From contig NZ_CP095481.1 of the NCBI RefSeq assembly GCF_023023025.1, forward strand, positions 10,119,001 to 10,183,000: DNA of 64,000 nucleotides, given 5' to 3'. A program made the translations under genes and the position numbers. This document shows, one piece after another, positions 48,481 to 57,034 of the stretch. Under the pieces are notes generated by a model, which worked only from the letters and a program-made list of their open reading frames with translations, ran no database searches and was not told the origin of the DNA. The DNA is from Amycolatopsis sp. WQ 127309 (lineage in GTDB: Bacteria > Actinomycetota > Actinomycetes > Mycobacteriales > Pseudonocardiaceae). The first letter of the stretch is position 1. The number at the start of each line of letters is the position of its first letter.

Positions 48481-49611
48481 TCAGTTCTCGTGGGCGGCGG
48501 CGGTGGCGGTGCCCAGGTCGTGCCAGCGGCCCGGACCGGCCAGTCCGAGGTGGTACAGGTGCAGCTCGGCCGCGCCCGCCTTGGCGAGCTCGCCGACGTA
48601 GCCGGCGATGTCGGGCACGGGGGCGGCCGCCACGGCGGTGATGTAACTGCCGATCGCCACCCGCTCCGGCAGGGCCTCCCTGGCCGCGGCGACGGCGTCG
48701 GCCCCCGTCGCGGGCGCCCAGCCGAAGAGTACGACGGAATCGGCGTCCTCGATCGCGCCCGGCGTCAGGCCGGGCAGCGCGCCGGTGACCCAGGGGTCGA
48801 GCGCGCCGTGCAGCACGATCCGGGTGCCCGCCGGGAGCGTGGCCAGCACGGCGGCCCGCAGCGCGTCGGTGGCCGCCTGCCGGGTCCGCAGCAACGCCTG
48901 GGTCAGCGACGGCGGCAAGGCGTCGGCCGTCACGCCGAGGTCGCCGGTGGCGACGAGTCGCCGCACCTCCTCGACGAGCTGGGCCCGGACGGTGTCCGCG
49001 TCGATGGCCCACGAAGAAGCGCACGCGTCGCAGCAGCAGATCGACAGCAGCCGGGCCACCGCGGGCGCCCAGACGCCGTCGGTCTTCTCGTGCTGGTGCT
49101 GGTGCACCGCGCCGAGCGGGCCGCACGCCTCGAGGACCACCGAGGACAGCTCGAGCCCGGCGACGGCTTCCGCGGTCATCGCCGCGGCGTACTCGCGCAC
49201 CGCGGGCTGCGACGGGCACAGCGCCCACGGGTAGACCTCGCCGAAGCAGTTGCGCACGGCGACGTCCGGGTGCGCGTACCCGAGCTGCGAGTTGTGCGTC
49301 AGCACGATCCACGCGGCGGCCGGGATCCCGGCTTCGTTGAGCAACCGGACGGCGTCGCCGCCACTGTCCTCGGAGGACACCCAGTCCGGAGTGGACGGAC
49401 GCAGCGAGCCCCACGACGACGGGCGCACCGGGCGGTAGAACGCGGCGTGCCGCGCCACGACGGCCGTGCGCGACGCCGACCAGGGCGTCGCCGCGCGGGT
49501 GCTGTGGTACGACAGCGCCACGGCCACCTCGTCGACGCCGAGGCCGCGCGCGCGATCGAGGAAGCCGTCCTCCAGGACGTCCCACGGGTAGGCGTAGCCG
49601 GTCACCTTCAC
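48481..49611 (-). CDS. Unknown TIM-barrel-like protein of the glucarate operon
   Basis: 376 residues, no family recognised. It starts KVTGYAYPWDVLEDGFLDRA and reads as alternating strands and helices like a TIM barrel or glycosidase-like fold (AGIPAAAWIVLTHNS, SSVVLEACGPLGAVHQHQHE, IVLHGALDPW). A Cys cluster CCCDAC near residue 192 could hold a metal or be structural. A His-rich loop HQHQHEKTDG is notable. Start GTG at 49611, 4 nt after the glucarate dehydratase stop. It lies inside the operon between gudD and the semialdehyde dehydrogenase gene, so it may be an accessory hydrolase or epimerase for uronate derivatives. Confidence 0.55.
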   Translation of the reverse strand: MKVTGYAYPWDVLEDGFLDRARGLGVDEVAVALSYHSTRAATPWSASRTAVVARHAAFYRPVRPSSWGSLRPSTPDWVSSEDSGGDAVRLLNEAGIPAAAWIVLTHNSQLGYAHPDVAVRNCFGEVYPWALCPSQPAVREYAAAMTAEAVAGLELSSVVLEACGPLGAVHQHQHEKTDGVWAPAVARLLSICCCDACASSWAIDADTVRAQLVEEVRRLVATGDLGVTADALPPSLTQALLRTRQAATDALRAAVLATLPAGTRIVLHGALDPWVTGALPGLTPGAIEDADSVVLFGWAPATGADAVAAAREALPERVAIGSYITAVAAAPVPDIAGYVGELAKAGAAELHLYHLGLAGPGRWHDLGTATAAAHEN

Positions 49612-49615
49612 CGGG

Positions 49616-50872
49616 TCACCACCTCGCCGTGTTCGGCTCGAAACCCTCGACGTACTTGCGCATGTAGGTCACATCGTCCCGTTTGGTCTGTCCACATCGG
49701 ACGTAGTTCTCGTGCAGCTTGGCCAGCGCGTCCTCGTCGAGCGTGACGCCCAGGCCCGGCGTCGTCGGCACCGCGACGGCGCCCTCGCGGAACGCCAGCA
49801 CGCCCGGCTCGATGACGTCCTCGACCTTCCACGGCCAGTGCGTGTCGCAGGCGTAGGTCAGGTGCGGGGTGGCCGCGGCGACGTGCACCATCGCGGCCAG
49901 GCTGATCCCGAGGTGGCTGTTGGAGTGCATCGACAGGCCGACGCCGAAGCTCTCGCAGGTCACCGACAACGACTGGGTGGCGCGCAGGCCGCCCCAGAAG
50001 TGGTGGTCCGACAGGAGAACGCCGATGGCGCGGGCCCGGAAGCCGGGCTCGACGTCGCCGAAGTTCACCACGCACATGTTGGTGGCCAAGGGCATCGACG
50101 CTGCCGAAGCGACCCGCGCCATGCCCTCGATGCCCGGCGTCGGGTCTTCGAGGTACTCCAGGACGCCGTCCAGCTCGGCGGCGACCCGGATGCCGGTCTC
50201 CGGCGTCCACGCGGCGTTCGGGTCGATCCGCAGCGGGTGGCCGGGAAACGCCTCGGCCAGCGCGCGGATCCCGTCGACCTCCTGGGCGGGCTCGTAGACG
50301 CCGCCCTTGAGCTTGATCGAGCGGAAGCCGTACTCGTCGATCATCCGCTTCGCCGAGCCGACCAGGGTCTCGGGCGTGGTGATCTCGCCCCAGGTGTCCT
50401 CGCGGCCGTCGACGTGCTTGCCGTACTTGTAGAACAGGTACGCGGAGAACTCGACGGCGTCGCGCGCCTTGCCGCCGAGCAGGTCGCTCACCGGGCGGCC
50501 GAGCAGCTGCCCCTGCGCGTCCAGGCAGGCGACCTCGAACAGCGAGTACACACTCGCGACGGTCTTGCGGATGGAGAACCCGCCGATCAGCCCGTGCGCG
50601 TCGGTCAGCACGGTGCCCGACAGTGCCTGCGCGACGAGCCGCTGCAGGCCGGGCAGGTCGAAGACGTCGTGGCCGCGCAGCCGCGGCAGCACCTTGCGCA
50701 CCTCGCCGAGGAACGCCTCGTCCCCGTAGGACTCGCCGAGCCCGACGATCCCGTCCTCGCACCTGACCTGGACGATGCCGCGCAGCGCGAACGGCTCGTG
50801 CACGCCCATGACGTTGAGCAGCGGCGGGTCGGCGAACGCGACCGGGGTCAGCACCACATCGAGGATCTTCAT
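49616..50872 (-). CDS. gudD: Glucarate dehydratase
   Basis: 418 residues, enolase superfamily, mandelate-racemase/glucarate-dehydratase branch. The KxK motif is IKLKGG, metal ligands are in RIDPNAAW, YLEDPTPG and the ATNM segment, and the catalytic His is in MHSNSHLGISLAA. N-terminal capping domain is normal. It dehydrates D-glucarate (and L-idarate) to 5-keto-4-deoxyglucarate. Start ATG overlaps the kdgD stop by one nucleotide (TGATG). Directly before the unknown 376-residue gene. Confidence 0.92.
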   Translation of the reverse strand: MKILDVVLTPVAFADPPLLNVMGVHEPFALRGIVQVRCEDGIVGLGESYGDEAFLGEVRKVLPRLRGHDVFDLPGLQRLVAQALSGTVLTDAHGLIGGFSIRKTVASVYSLFEVACLDAQGQLLGRPVSDLLGGKARDAVEFSAYLFYKYGKHVDGREDTWGEITTPETLVGSAKRMIDEYGFRSIKLKGGVYEPAQEVDGIRALAEAFPGHPLRIDPNAAWTPETGIRVAAELDGVLEYLEDPTPGIEGMARVASAASMPLATNMCVVNFGDVEPGFRARAIGVLLSDHHFWGGLRATQSLSVTCESFGVGLSMHSNSHLGISLAAMVHVAAATPHLTYACDTHWPWKVEDVIEPGVLAFREGAVAVPTTPGLGVTLDEDALAKLHENYVRCGQTKRDDVTYMRKYVEGFEPNTARW

Positions 50873-51807
50873 CAGCTCAGCGCCTTCAACGTCGTGAAGC
50901 CGTCCTCCACGACCTTCTGCAGCCGGTCGATCTGCTCGGGCGTCGGCTCGACCAGCGGCGGCCGGACCGAACCGACCTTGTCACCGCGCAGCCGGGCGGC
51001 GGCCTTGACCAGCGACACGGCGAAGCCGGGCGACTCGTCGCGCAGCGCCACCAGCGGCAGGTAGAACCCGGCCAGCAGGGTGTCCATCGTCGCGTTGTCG
51101 CCCTCGGCGAGCGCGCGGTGGAAGCGGTGGGCGATCTCCGGCGCGAAGCAGTGCACGGCCGAGGAGTAGCGGGCGACGCCGATCGCGGCGTACGCCTTGG
51201 CGGACATCTCCGCGGTCGGCAACCCGTTGAAGAACAGGAAGTCCCGCGCGCGATCGGTGTCGAGCGAGCGGATCGTGGTGACGATCCGGGTCATCACCTC
51301 GACGTCGCCGTAGCCGTCCTTGAGGCCCACGACCGAGGGGATGTCGAGCAGCGACGCCGCGGCCGGCGCGGTGAACACACCGGTGCCGCGGTGGTAGACG
51401 ATCACCGGCACGGACGTGTCGCCGACGGCGTAGCGGACGAAGTCGACCAAGCCCGTCTGCGGCCCGGAAACCAGGTACGGCGGCAGCAGCAGGACGCCGT
51501 CCGCGCCGCCAGCCTCGGCCGCCGCGACGCCGGCCCGCGCCGCCGCGGCACCACCGCCGGCCCCCACCCAGACCGGCACGCGGCCGGCCGCCACCTCACG
51601 GGACCTGGCGAGCACCGCGGCGTGCTCGGCGGGCGAGAGCGAGCTGAACTCGCCGGTGCCGCACGCGACGAACAGCGCACCGGCGCCGGCCGCGATGTGG
51701 CTCTCCACGTTCTCCGCGAGCGCGTCGAGGTTGACCTCGAGGTCCTCGGTGAACGGGGTGAGGGGGAACGCCAGCAGGCCGTCCAGCGCGATCTCGGTCT
51801 GTGCCAT
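50872..51807 (-). CDS. kdgD: 5-dehydro-4-deoxyglucarate dehydratase
   Basis: 311 residues, class I aldolase (DapA/NAL) family. The N terminus is LDGLLAFPLTPFTEDLEVNL, the phosphate-like loop is GTGEFSSLSPAEH, the Tyr is in VIVYHRGTG, and the Schiff-base Lys is in VVGLKDGYGD. The C-terminal part has FLFFNGLPTAE, typical of KdgD rather than DapA. It converts 5-keto-4-deoxyglucarate to 2-oxoglutarate semialdehyde plus CO2 and water. First gene of the operon; purine-rich site GGACGAGAG ahead of the ATG. Confidence 0.92.
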   Translation of the reverse strand: MAQTEIALDGLLAFPLTPFTEDLEVNLDALAENVESHIAAGAGALFVACGTGEFSSLSPAEHAAVLARSREVAAGRVPVWVGAGGGAAAARAGVAAAEAGGADGVLLLPPYLVSGPQTGLVDFVRYAVGDTSVPVIVYHRGTGVFTAPAAASLLDIPSVVGLKDGYGDVEVMTRIVTTIRSLDTDRARDFLFFNGLPTAEMSAKAYAAIGVARYSSAVHCFAPEIAHRFHRALAEGDNATMDTLLAGFYLPLVALRDESPGFAVSLVKAAARLRGDKVGSVRPPLVEPTPEQIDRLQKVVEDGFTTLKALS

Positions 51808-51858
51808 CAGTTTCTGCTCTCTCGTCCTTTTGTCGGTTTCGGCCGGGTGCCGGCCGGG

Positions 51859-52044
51859 TCAGGTGGGCACGGTCGTGCCCGGCGCTGCTTCGTGGCACCG
51901 CACCGGGTTTCCCATGCCTCCGTTGTACTCGAGCGTCTTCGCCGGCACATGAACGAGCAAGTCGGTGGTACACGCGACGCCCGCGTGCGCGACGAGGCCG
52001 GTGACGATCGTCGGAACGGGCACCACAAGCATGTTCACATCCAT
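51859..52044 (-). CDS. Possible small ORF upstream of kdgD
   Basis: A 61-residue frame (MDVNMLVVPVPTIVTGLVAH, then a further 41 residues with three Cys/His-type positions) has strong third-position GC. It is not recognised. Its ATG lies in the divergent promoter region between kdgD and the IclR gene. It may be a real small protein, perhaps a leader gene of the operon, or chance. The 338-bp space 51808-52145 otherwise holds the IclR promoter and operators. Confidence 0.35.
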   Translation of the reverse strand: MDVNMLVVPVPTIVTGLVAHAGVACTTDLLVHVPAKTLEYNGGMGNPVRCHEAAPGTTVPT

Positions 52045-52092
52045 GAATGGAGTCTGTTATAGTGACTATGTTCATCCATAAGAACGTTGTTC
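52034..52092 (+). promoter_or_regulatory. IclR-gene promoter and IclR-type operators
   Basis: TTCACA (52034-52039) and TATAGT (52058-52063), spaced 18 bp, form a good -35/-10 pair toward the IclR gene. The predicted start lies near 52070, where GTTC-N8-GAAC (52070-52085) and an overlapping GAAC-GTT-GTTC (52082-52092) occur; TTCA-N6-TGAA sits at 52034-52047. These inverted repeats suit autoregulation and control of the divergent kdgD operon. Confidence 0.55.
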
Positions 52093-52145
52093 GGGACGCT
52101 AATATGGCCGGAGTCACAAGTCAACGGCCGAACGGAGGCGCGAAA

Positions 52146-52955
52146 ATGCCGCAAAAGGTGGCCAACCCGGCGGCGACCGACGGTGCGCCCGCCGAGTCGT
52201 CCGGGGTGAAATCCGCGCGCCGGGCGGTCGATCTGATCGAAACCTTCGCGGCGAACGACGTCTGGCTCTCGCTCTCCGACCTGCACGCGCGCACGGGGTT
52301 CCCGCGCTCGTCGCTGCACGGCCTGCTGCGCACGCTGCTGGAAGCCGGCTGGCTGGAGGCGGACGCGAACACCGCCCGCTACCGGCTCGGCGTCCGCGCG
52401 CTGATCTGCGGCACGGCCTACCTCGACCGCGACGCCGTCGTCCCGTTCGCCACCGAGGCCCTGGAACGGATCCGGGAGAAGACCGGCTTCACCGCGCACT
52501 TCGCGCGCCGCAACGCCACCGAGGTCGTCTACCTGGAGACGCGGGAGTCGCAGCGCTCCACGCACCTCGTCTCGCGCGTCGGGCGCACGCTGCCCACGCA
52601 CGCGACCGCGCTGGGCAAGGCCCTGCTGGCCGAGCTGACGCACGAAGAGATCGAGGCGCTGCTGCCGTCGACGCTGATCCCGCTGACCCCGAACACCATC
52701 ACCTCGCTCGAAGCGCTGCACGCCGAGTGCGCCGCGACCCGCGAACGCGGGTACGCCGCCGAGATCGAGGAGGGCACGCTGGGCGTCCGGTGCGTCGCCG
52801 CGGTGATCCCCTACCGGATCCCGGGCACGGACGCGATCAGCTGCTCGATGCCCATCTCCCAGGTGACCGACGCCGACGCCCAGCGCGTCGGCGAGTTGCT
52901 GGCGGAGACCACCACCGAGCTCGGGCAGCAGCTGCGCCGGGCCGGAATCCGCTGA
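52146..52955 (+). CDS. IclR-family regulator of the uronate genes
   Basis: 269 residues. The N-terminal winged helix is SARRAVDLIETFAANDVWLS then LSDLHARTGFPRSSLHGLLRTLLEAG, written in parts. The C-terminal IclR effector domain includes RVGRTLPTHATALGKALLAEL, the classical THAxxxGKAxLA motif, and YRIPGTDAISCSMPISQV. I chose ATG at 52146 (GGAGG 7 nt upstream). It is divergent from kdgD and directly followed by uronate dehydrogenase, so it should control uronate/glucarate use. Confidence 0.92.
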   Translation: MPQKVANPAATDGAPAESSGVKSARRAVDLIETFAANDVWLSLSDLHARTGFPRSSLHGLLRTLLEAGWLEADANTARYRLGVRALICGTAYLDRDAVVPFATEALERIREKTGFTAHFARRNATEVVYLETRESQRSTHLVSRVGRTLPTHATALGKALLAELTHEEIEALLPSTLIPLTPNTITSLEALHAECAATRERGYAAEIEEGTLGVRCVAAVIPYRIPGTDAISCSMPISQVTDADAQRVGELLAETTTELGQQLRRAGIR

Positions 52956-52981
52956 CCGCCGCCCTTACGGAAGGAAGTCCA

Positions 52982-53788
52982 TTGACGGACCAGCGTGTGC
53001 TCATCACCGGGTCGGCGGGTGTCGTCGGCACCCTGATGCGCCCCCGCCTGCGGCGCCCCGGCCGGGTGCTGCGCCTGCTCGACGTGGCCCCGCAGACGGC
53101 GTCGGACGCCGCCGAGGAGGTCGTGACGGCATCGGTCACCGACGCGGCGGCGATGGCCGCGGCGTGCGAGGGCGTCGACGCGCTGATCCACCTCGGTGGC
53201 CACAGCCGCGAGAACTCGTGGGCCGCCACCCTCGACGTCAACATCGACGGCACCCACACGGTGCTGGAGGCCGCGCGCGAAGCCGGGGTCAAGCGCGTGC
53301 TCCTGGCGTCGAGCAACCACGCCGTCGGCTTCCGGCGCAACGACGACGACCTGCCCGCGGACTCCTCTCCGCGCCCGGACACCTACTACGGCGTCAGCAA
53401 GGCCGTGATCGAGGCGCTCGGCAGCCTGTACCACTCGCGGTTCGGGATGGACGTCATCGTGATCCGCATCGGCTCGTGCTTCGAGACGCCGTTGCCGCTG
53501 GGCCCGCGCGGCCTCACGACGTGGCTCTCCCCCGACGACGGCGCGCGGCTGTTCGAGGCCTGCCTCGCCGCGCCGTCGCCGGGCTACCGGCTGATCTGGG
53601 GCGTCTCGGACAACACGCGCCGGATCTACTCGCTGGCCGAAGCCGAGGCGCTGGGCTACAAGTCCCTGGACGACGCCGAGGTCTACGCGGAGCAGCTGGC
53701 GTCCCGCCCCGCCCCCACGGGCGCGGCGGCCGAGTACGTCGGCGGCCCCTTCTGCACCGCCCCCCTGGGCGAGTTCAACCCGCTCTGA
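52982..53788 (+). CDS. udh: Uronate dehydrogenase
   Basis: This 268-residue extended SDR (epimerase-like) oxidises D-glucuronate or D-galacturonate with NAD to the aldarolactone, feeding the gudD/kdgD operon. NAD-binding loop GSAGVVG (10-16), the active-site Ser in LLASSNHAVGFRR, Tyr and Lys in YYGVSK near 134-139, and the short length match known Udh enzymes (about 265 residues). Start is a TTG at 52982 with AAGGAAG 6 nt before it; there is no ATG in the right place. It lies 26 bp behind the IclR gene. A hairpin terminator follows. Confidence 0.9.
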   Translation: MTDQRVLITGSAGVVGTLMRPRLRRPGRVLRLLDVAPQTASDAAEEVVTASVTDAAAMAAACEGVDALIHLGGHSRENSWAATLDVNIDGTHTVLEAAREAGVKRVLLASSNHAVGFRRNDDDLPADSSPRPDTYYGVSKAVIEALGSLYHSRFGMDVIVIRIGSCFETPLPLGPRGLTTWLSPDDGARLFEACLAAPSPGYRLIWGVSDNTRRIYSLAEAEALGYKSLDDAEVYAEQLASRPAPTGAAAEYVGGPFCTAPLGEFNPL

Positions 53789-53796
53789 GCCGTTGT

Positions 53797-53847
53797 CCGT
53801 GAAGGCCTCCTTCCCGGCTCTTACGGCCGGTAAGGAGGCCTTCACGG
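53797..53847. terminator. Terminator hairpin after udh
   Basis: A 16-bp perfect stem (CCGTGAAGGCCTCCTT and its complement) continues, after one mismatch, with 5 more pairs toward a short loop. It starts 9 nt past the udh stop. The left arm contains GTGAAGGCCTCCTT, a sequence frequent in hairpins of related actinomycetes, as far as I recall. Confidence 0.72.
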
Positions 53848-53906
53848 CTTTGGTACTAGTACCTTCGCGGCTTCCGGGGCCGCACGGGTGACGCCAGGGT
53901 CGGCGC

Positions 53907-54638
53907 ATGATCTTGAGATCCCGCCGCGCGCGGAAGTGGACGATCGTCGTGGCGAGCGTGCTGGTCGTGGTGCTAGGCGCCGGGTACGTGCTGCTGCGGG
54001 TCGCCGACTCGCGGACGTTCCAGTTCTTCGGCACCCTCGTGAACCGCGTCGACACCAGCGAGAAGATCGTCGCGCTGACCTTCGACGACGGGCCCGACCC
54101 GGCCGGCACCCACGCCGTCCTGGACACGCTCAAAAGCCGTCAGGTGCCCGCGACCTTCTTCCTCATCGGCCGCGAGATCGCCGCGCACCCGGACCTGGCC
54201 CACGACATCGCCGCGGCCGGGCACGAAATCGGCAACCACAGCTTCTCGCACGACCGGATGATCGGCGTGACGCCCGCGTGGGTCGCCGACGAGGTCGAGG
54301 CCACCGACGCGCTCATCCGCACCACCGGCTACACCGGCGAGATCCTGTTCCGCCCGCCCAACAGCAAGAAGCTCCTGGCGCTGCCGCACTACCTCGCGGC
54401 GCACGGCCGCACGACCGTCACCTGCGACGTCGAGCCGGACTCCGCGGGCACCCCGGACGCCGCGACCATCCGCGACACCACGCTCACCCAGGTGCGGCCC
54501 GGCTCGATCGTGCTGCTCCACGCGATGTACGCGTCCCGCGAGCCGACGCGCCAAGCGCTCGGGCCGATCCTCGACGGGCTCAAGCAGCGCGGCTTCCGGT
54601 TCGTGACCGTGTCGCAGCTGCTGGCAGCACGACGCTGA
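53907..54638 (+). CDS. NodB-domain polysaccharide deacetylase (CE4)
   Basis: 243 residues. N-terminal signal anchor (KWTIVVASVLVVVLGAGYVLL, written up to 20) then a CE4 domain: motif 1 TFDDGPDP with Asp60/Asp61, motif 2 HSFSH (His111, His115), motif 3 RPPNSKK and motif 5 IVLLHAMY. It removes acetyl groups from peptidoglycan or another polysaccharide outside the membrane. Monocistronic, after the udh terminator. Its last 59 bp overlap the convergent histidine kinase frame. Confidence 0.9.
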   Translation: MILRSRRARKWTIVVASVLVVVLGAGYVLLRVADSRTFQFFGTLVNRVDTSEKIVALTFDDGPDPAGTHAVLDTLKSRQVPATFFLIGREIAAHPDLAHDIAAAGHEIGNHSFSHDRMIGVTPAWVADEVEATDALIRTTGYTGEILFRPPNSKKLLALPHYLAAHGRTTVTCDVEPDSAGTPDAATIRDTTLTQVRPGSIVLLHAMYASREPTRQALGPILDGLKQRGFRFVTVSQLLAARR

Positions 54639-55569
54639 CGACCCAGTCGCCCTCGTGCGGCCCGTGGCTCAGCTCACCGCCGGCCGCCGCGGCCTGTTCC
54701 GCGAGCCCGGCCAGGCCGTAACCGCCACCCGCGCGTGGTGGTCCCTTGAGCGCGTTGCGGGCGGTGATCGTGACGCGGTCGCCGGGCTCTACTCCGAGGC
54801 GCAGCCGGACGCCGGGACCGTTGTGGCGCAACGCGTTGACGGCCGTCTCCGCGACGAACCTCTCGGCCAGCTCGCGCACCGGACGCGGCAGCGCGGGCAG
54901 CACCGGGTCGCGGTCCAGGACCAGGCCGGCCGTGCGGAGCCGGGCCAGCACCTCGGCGAGGTCGGTGGGCCGGTCCTCGTCGTCGTGCAGGTCGTCGAGG
55001 GTGCGGCGGACGAGCGTCAGCGCGCCGCGTCCGGCGGACAGGAGCGTGTCGAGGCGCGCGCGGTCGGCGTCGGTCAGGTCGCCGACCGCGCGCAGGGTCT
55101 CGGCCTGCACGAGCATCACGGCCGTGGTCTGGGCGAGGGTGTCGTGCAGCCGGCGCGCGGCGCGTTCGGCCCGGTCGGCGAGCGCGCGACGGCGTTCGGC
55201 ACCGAGCAGCCAGGCGACGGCGCAGATCGTCACGGCCAGCACCGTGCCGTCGACGGGGCCTTTCGCCGGGAACACGGCGACGCCGATCGCGAGCGCCGCC
55301 GACGCCGCGAGCCACCGCCGCGGCGTGCTGTAGAGCGCCAGCAGGACCGGGATGTACATGGTGTTGCGCGGCTGGTCGAGCAGCAGGTGCCCGACGGTGG
55401 CGAGGGTGACGACCACCAGCACGACGGCCGGCGCGCGCCGCGACCACAGCAGCGGCACCAGCTGCACCACGCTGAGCAGCGCGGCGAGCCAGCCCTGGTG
55501 CGGGCTCCAGGCGCCGCCGGCGAAGAAGACGGCGGCCGCCGCGGCCGTCGTGACGAGGGACTGGCGCAT
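54580..55569 (-). CDS. Two-component sensor histidine kinase (NarL/HisKA_3 type)
   Basis: 329 residues. About four to five membrane spans occupy residues 5-125. Then the HisKA_3 dimerisation helix carries the phosphoacceptor His142 in RRLHDTLAQTTAVML, followed by an ATPase domain with N box NALRHNGPG and G box GYGLAGLAEQA. The C-terminal 20 residues overlap the convergent deacetylase gene. It is divergent from its likely response regulator with only 23 bp between the start codons, an unusual layout since such pairs are usually co-directional. Confidence 0.88.
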   Translation of the reverse strand: MRQSLVTTAAAAAVFFAGGAWSPHQGWLAALLSVVQLVPLLWSRRAPAVVLVVVTLATVGHLLLDQPRNTMYIPVLLALYSTPRRWLAASAALAIGVAVFPAKGPVDGTVLAVTICAVAWLLGAERRRALADRAERAARRLHDTLAQTTAVMLVQAETLRAVGDLTDADRARLDTLLSAGRGALTLVRRTLDDLHDDEDRPTDLAEVLARLRTAGLVLDRDPVLPALPRPVRELAERFVAETAVNALRHNGPGVRLRLGVEPGDRVTITARNALKGPPRAGGGYGLAGLAEQAAAAGGELSHGPHEGDWVVSVVLPAAATRSRTGSRAA

Positions 55570-55576
55570 GGGCCCG

Positions 55577-55586
55577 ACAGTAGAGT
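55577..55586. promoter_or_regulatory. Overlapping divergent leaderless -10 elements
   Basis: TAGAGT (55581-55586, plus strand) is 6 nt from the response-regulator ATG; TACTGT (55582-55577, minus strand) is 7 nt from the kinase ATG. The two hexamers share 2 bp, so transcription of kinase and regulator would compete. Confidence 0.5.
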
Positions 55587-55592
55587 GCGCGC

Positions 55593-56177
55593 ATGATCCG
55601 GGTGCAGGTCGTCGACGACCACGCGGTGGTGCGCGAAGGTCTCGCCCTGGTCCTGGGCGCCCGGCCCGACCTGGACGTCGTCGCGCAGTACGGCAGCGGT
55701 GACGAGTTGCTCGCCTCCGCCGTCGAGACCGACGTCGTCCTGCTGGACCTGTACCTGCCCGGCATGGACGGCCTGGCCGTGTTGCGGCGACTCCGGAAAC
55801 GCTCCGCGCCGCCCCGGGTCCTGATGCTGACCACAGTGGGCCGCCCGCGGGAGATCCGCGAAGCCCTGGCCGCGGGCGCGGCCGGGTTCGTGCTGAAGGA
55901 CTCCTCCGGCGAGGAGCTGGCGGCCGCCGTCCGGGCCGCGCACGACGGCGTGACGGCGCTGAGCCCGGCGGCCGCGGCGGCGCTGACCGCGGGCGGCACG
56001 CTGACCCCGCGCGAGCGGGACGTGCTGGAGCTGCTGGGCGAAGGACTGTCCAATCGCGACATCGCGGCCCGGCTGCGGCTGGCCGAGCGCACGGTGAAGG
56101 CGCACGTCGGCAACGTCCTGGCCAAGCTCGGCGTCACCAGCCGGACCCAGGCCGCCCTTACCGCCCGAAACAGCTAG
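55593..56177 (+). CDS. NarL/FixJ-family response regulator
   Basis: 194 residues. Receiver domain with the acidic pocket DDH (8-10), phosphoacceptor Asp52 in [11 protein letters not shown] and Lys in FVLKDSS. C-terminal LuxR-type helix-turn-helix [20 protein letters not shown] then [18 protein letters not shown]. It should be phosphorylated by the divergent kinase. Start ATG 55593 with a -10 six nt upstream and no ribosome site. Confidence 0.93.
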   Translation: MIRVQVVDDHAVVREGLALVLGARPDLDVVAQYGSGDELLASAVETDVVLLDLYLPGMDGLAVLRRLRKRSAPPRVLMLTTVGRPREIREALAAGAAGFVLKDSSGEELAAAVRAAHDGVTALSPAAAAALTAGGTLTPRERDVLELLGEGLSNRDIAARLRLAERTVKAHVGNVLAKLGVTSRTQAALTARNS

Positions 56178-56179
56178 GC

Positions 56180-56213
56180 GGTGCCGGGCCCGCCCCTGCG
56201 CGGGCCCGGCACC
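56180..56213 (+). terminator. Terminator hairpin after the response regulator
   Basis: 14-bp perfect GC stem (GGTGCCGGGCCCGC against GCGGGCCCGGCACC) with a 6-nt loop, 3 nt past the stop at 56177. Confidence 0.78.
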
Positions 56214-56370
56214 ACTCCCCGTCCGCCCTCAGGCCCCCCGGCCTTGCTGAGGACGGGCACGCACTCCCCGCGTGCACCTGTGAAACTTCCGGCCACCGGC
56301 GAGCATTACGTCGGGCCGCGTGCCCTCCCCCGCGCGGAGGAGGACGAAAGTCTTGGACGCTGTTCAGGAG

Positions 56371-56988
56371 CTAGCCCCTGAGGTAGCGGGTGAGCATGCC
56401 GACCAGCTCGTTCTCCAGCCGGTCGATGTCCACCGGCTCCCGGGACGCGACGAGCTGGTGCACGACCAGCTCCAACGTCGTCACGACCAGCTTCGCGGCC
56501 GTCGCGGTGTCGACGACCCCGACTTCCGGGTGCCGGTCGAACAGGTCACGGGCGAAAGCGATCCGCGCCTTCTCGTACCGGCCCACCTTCTCCAGCAGCT
56601 CCTGCGAGCGGGGCGCCTGCTCCAGCAGCAGGCGCAGCAGCTGCGGGTCGTCGAGGTGGTGCTCGATCACCAGGTGCACCAGGGCGCGGACGATCTCGTC
56701 GAGCGAGCCGGTCAGCTCGTGGCGCTGCTGCCAGCCGGTCGACTCCTCCCCGGAGTCCAGGTGCCGGATCAGCAGCTCGGCCAGGATCGCGTCCTTGTTC
56801 GGGAAGTACTGGTAGAGCGAGCCGATGGAGATCCGGGCCCGCTCGGCGATGCGGTTGGTGGTGCCCGCGGCGTAGCCGTGCTCGGCGAAAACGTGAGCAG
56901 CCGCGGTGAGGATCCGCTCCCGGGTGAGCTCGGCGCGGACCTGGCGGGGCTGTTTACGTGGCTGGATGCGGCGCGGGTCCGACGGCAC
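56371..56988 (-). CDS. TetR-family regulator
   Basis: 205 residues from GTG at 56988, chosen because AGGAGG lies just upstream; a start at 57012 is possible but lacks a site. The TetR helix-turn-helix is ERILTAAAHVFAEHGYAAGT then TNRIAERARISIGSLYQYFPNKDAI, in parts. C-terminal helical domain includes HLVIEHHLDDPQLLRLLLEQ. Divergent from the flavin protein at 57056, 67 bp away, which it probably represses. Confidence 0.9.
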   Translation of the reverse strand: MPSDPRRIQPRKQPRQVRAELTRERILTAAAHVFAEHGYAAGTTNRIAERARISIGSLYQYFPNKDAILAELLIRHLDSGEESTGWQQRHELTGSLDEIVRALVHLVIEHHLDDPQLLRLLLEQAPRSQELLEKVGRYEKARIAFARDLFDRHPEVGVVDTATAAKLVVTTLELVVHQLVASREPVDIDRLENELVGMLTRYLRG

Positions 56989-57034
56989 GGCTCCTCCTGT
57001 CGCGCTCCCCAAAAGCGAGTAGCGCCAGATCCGA

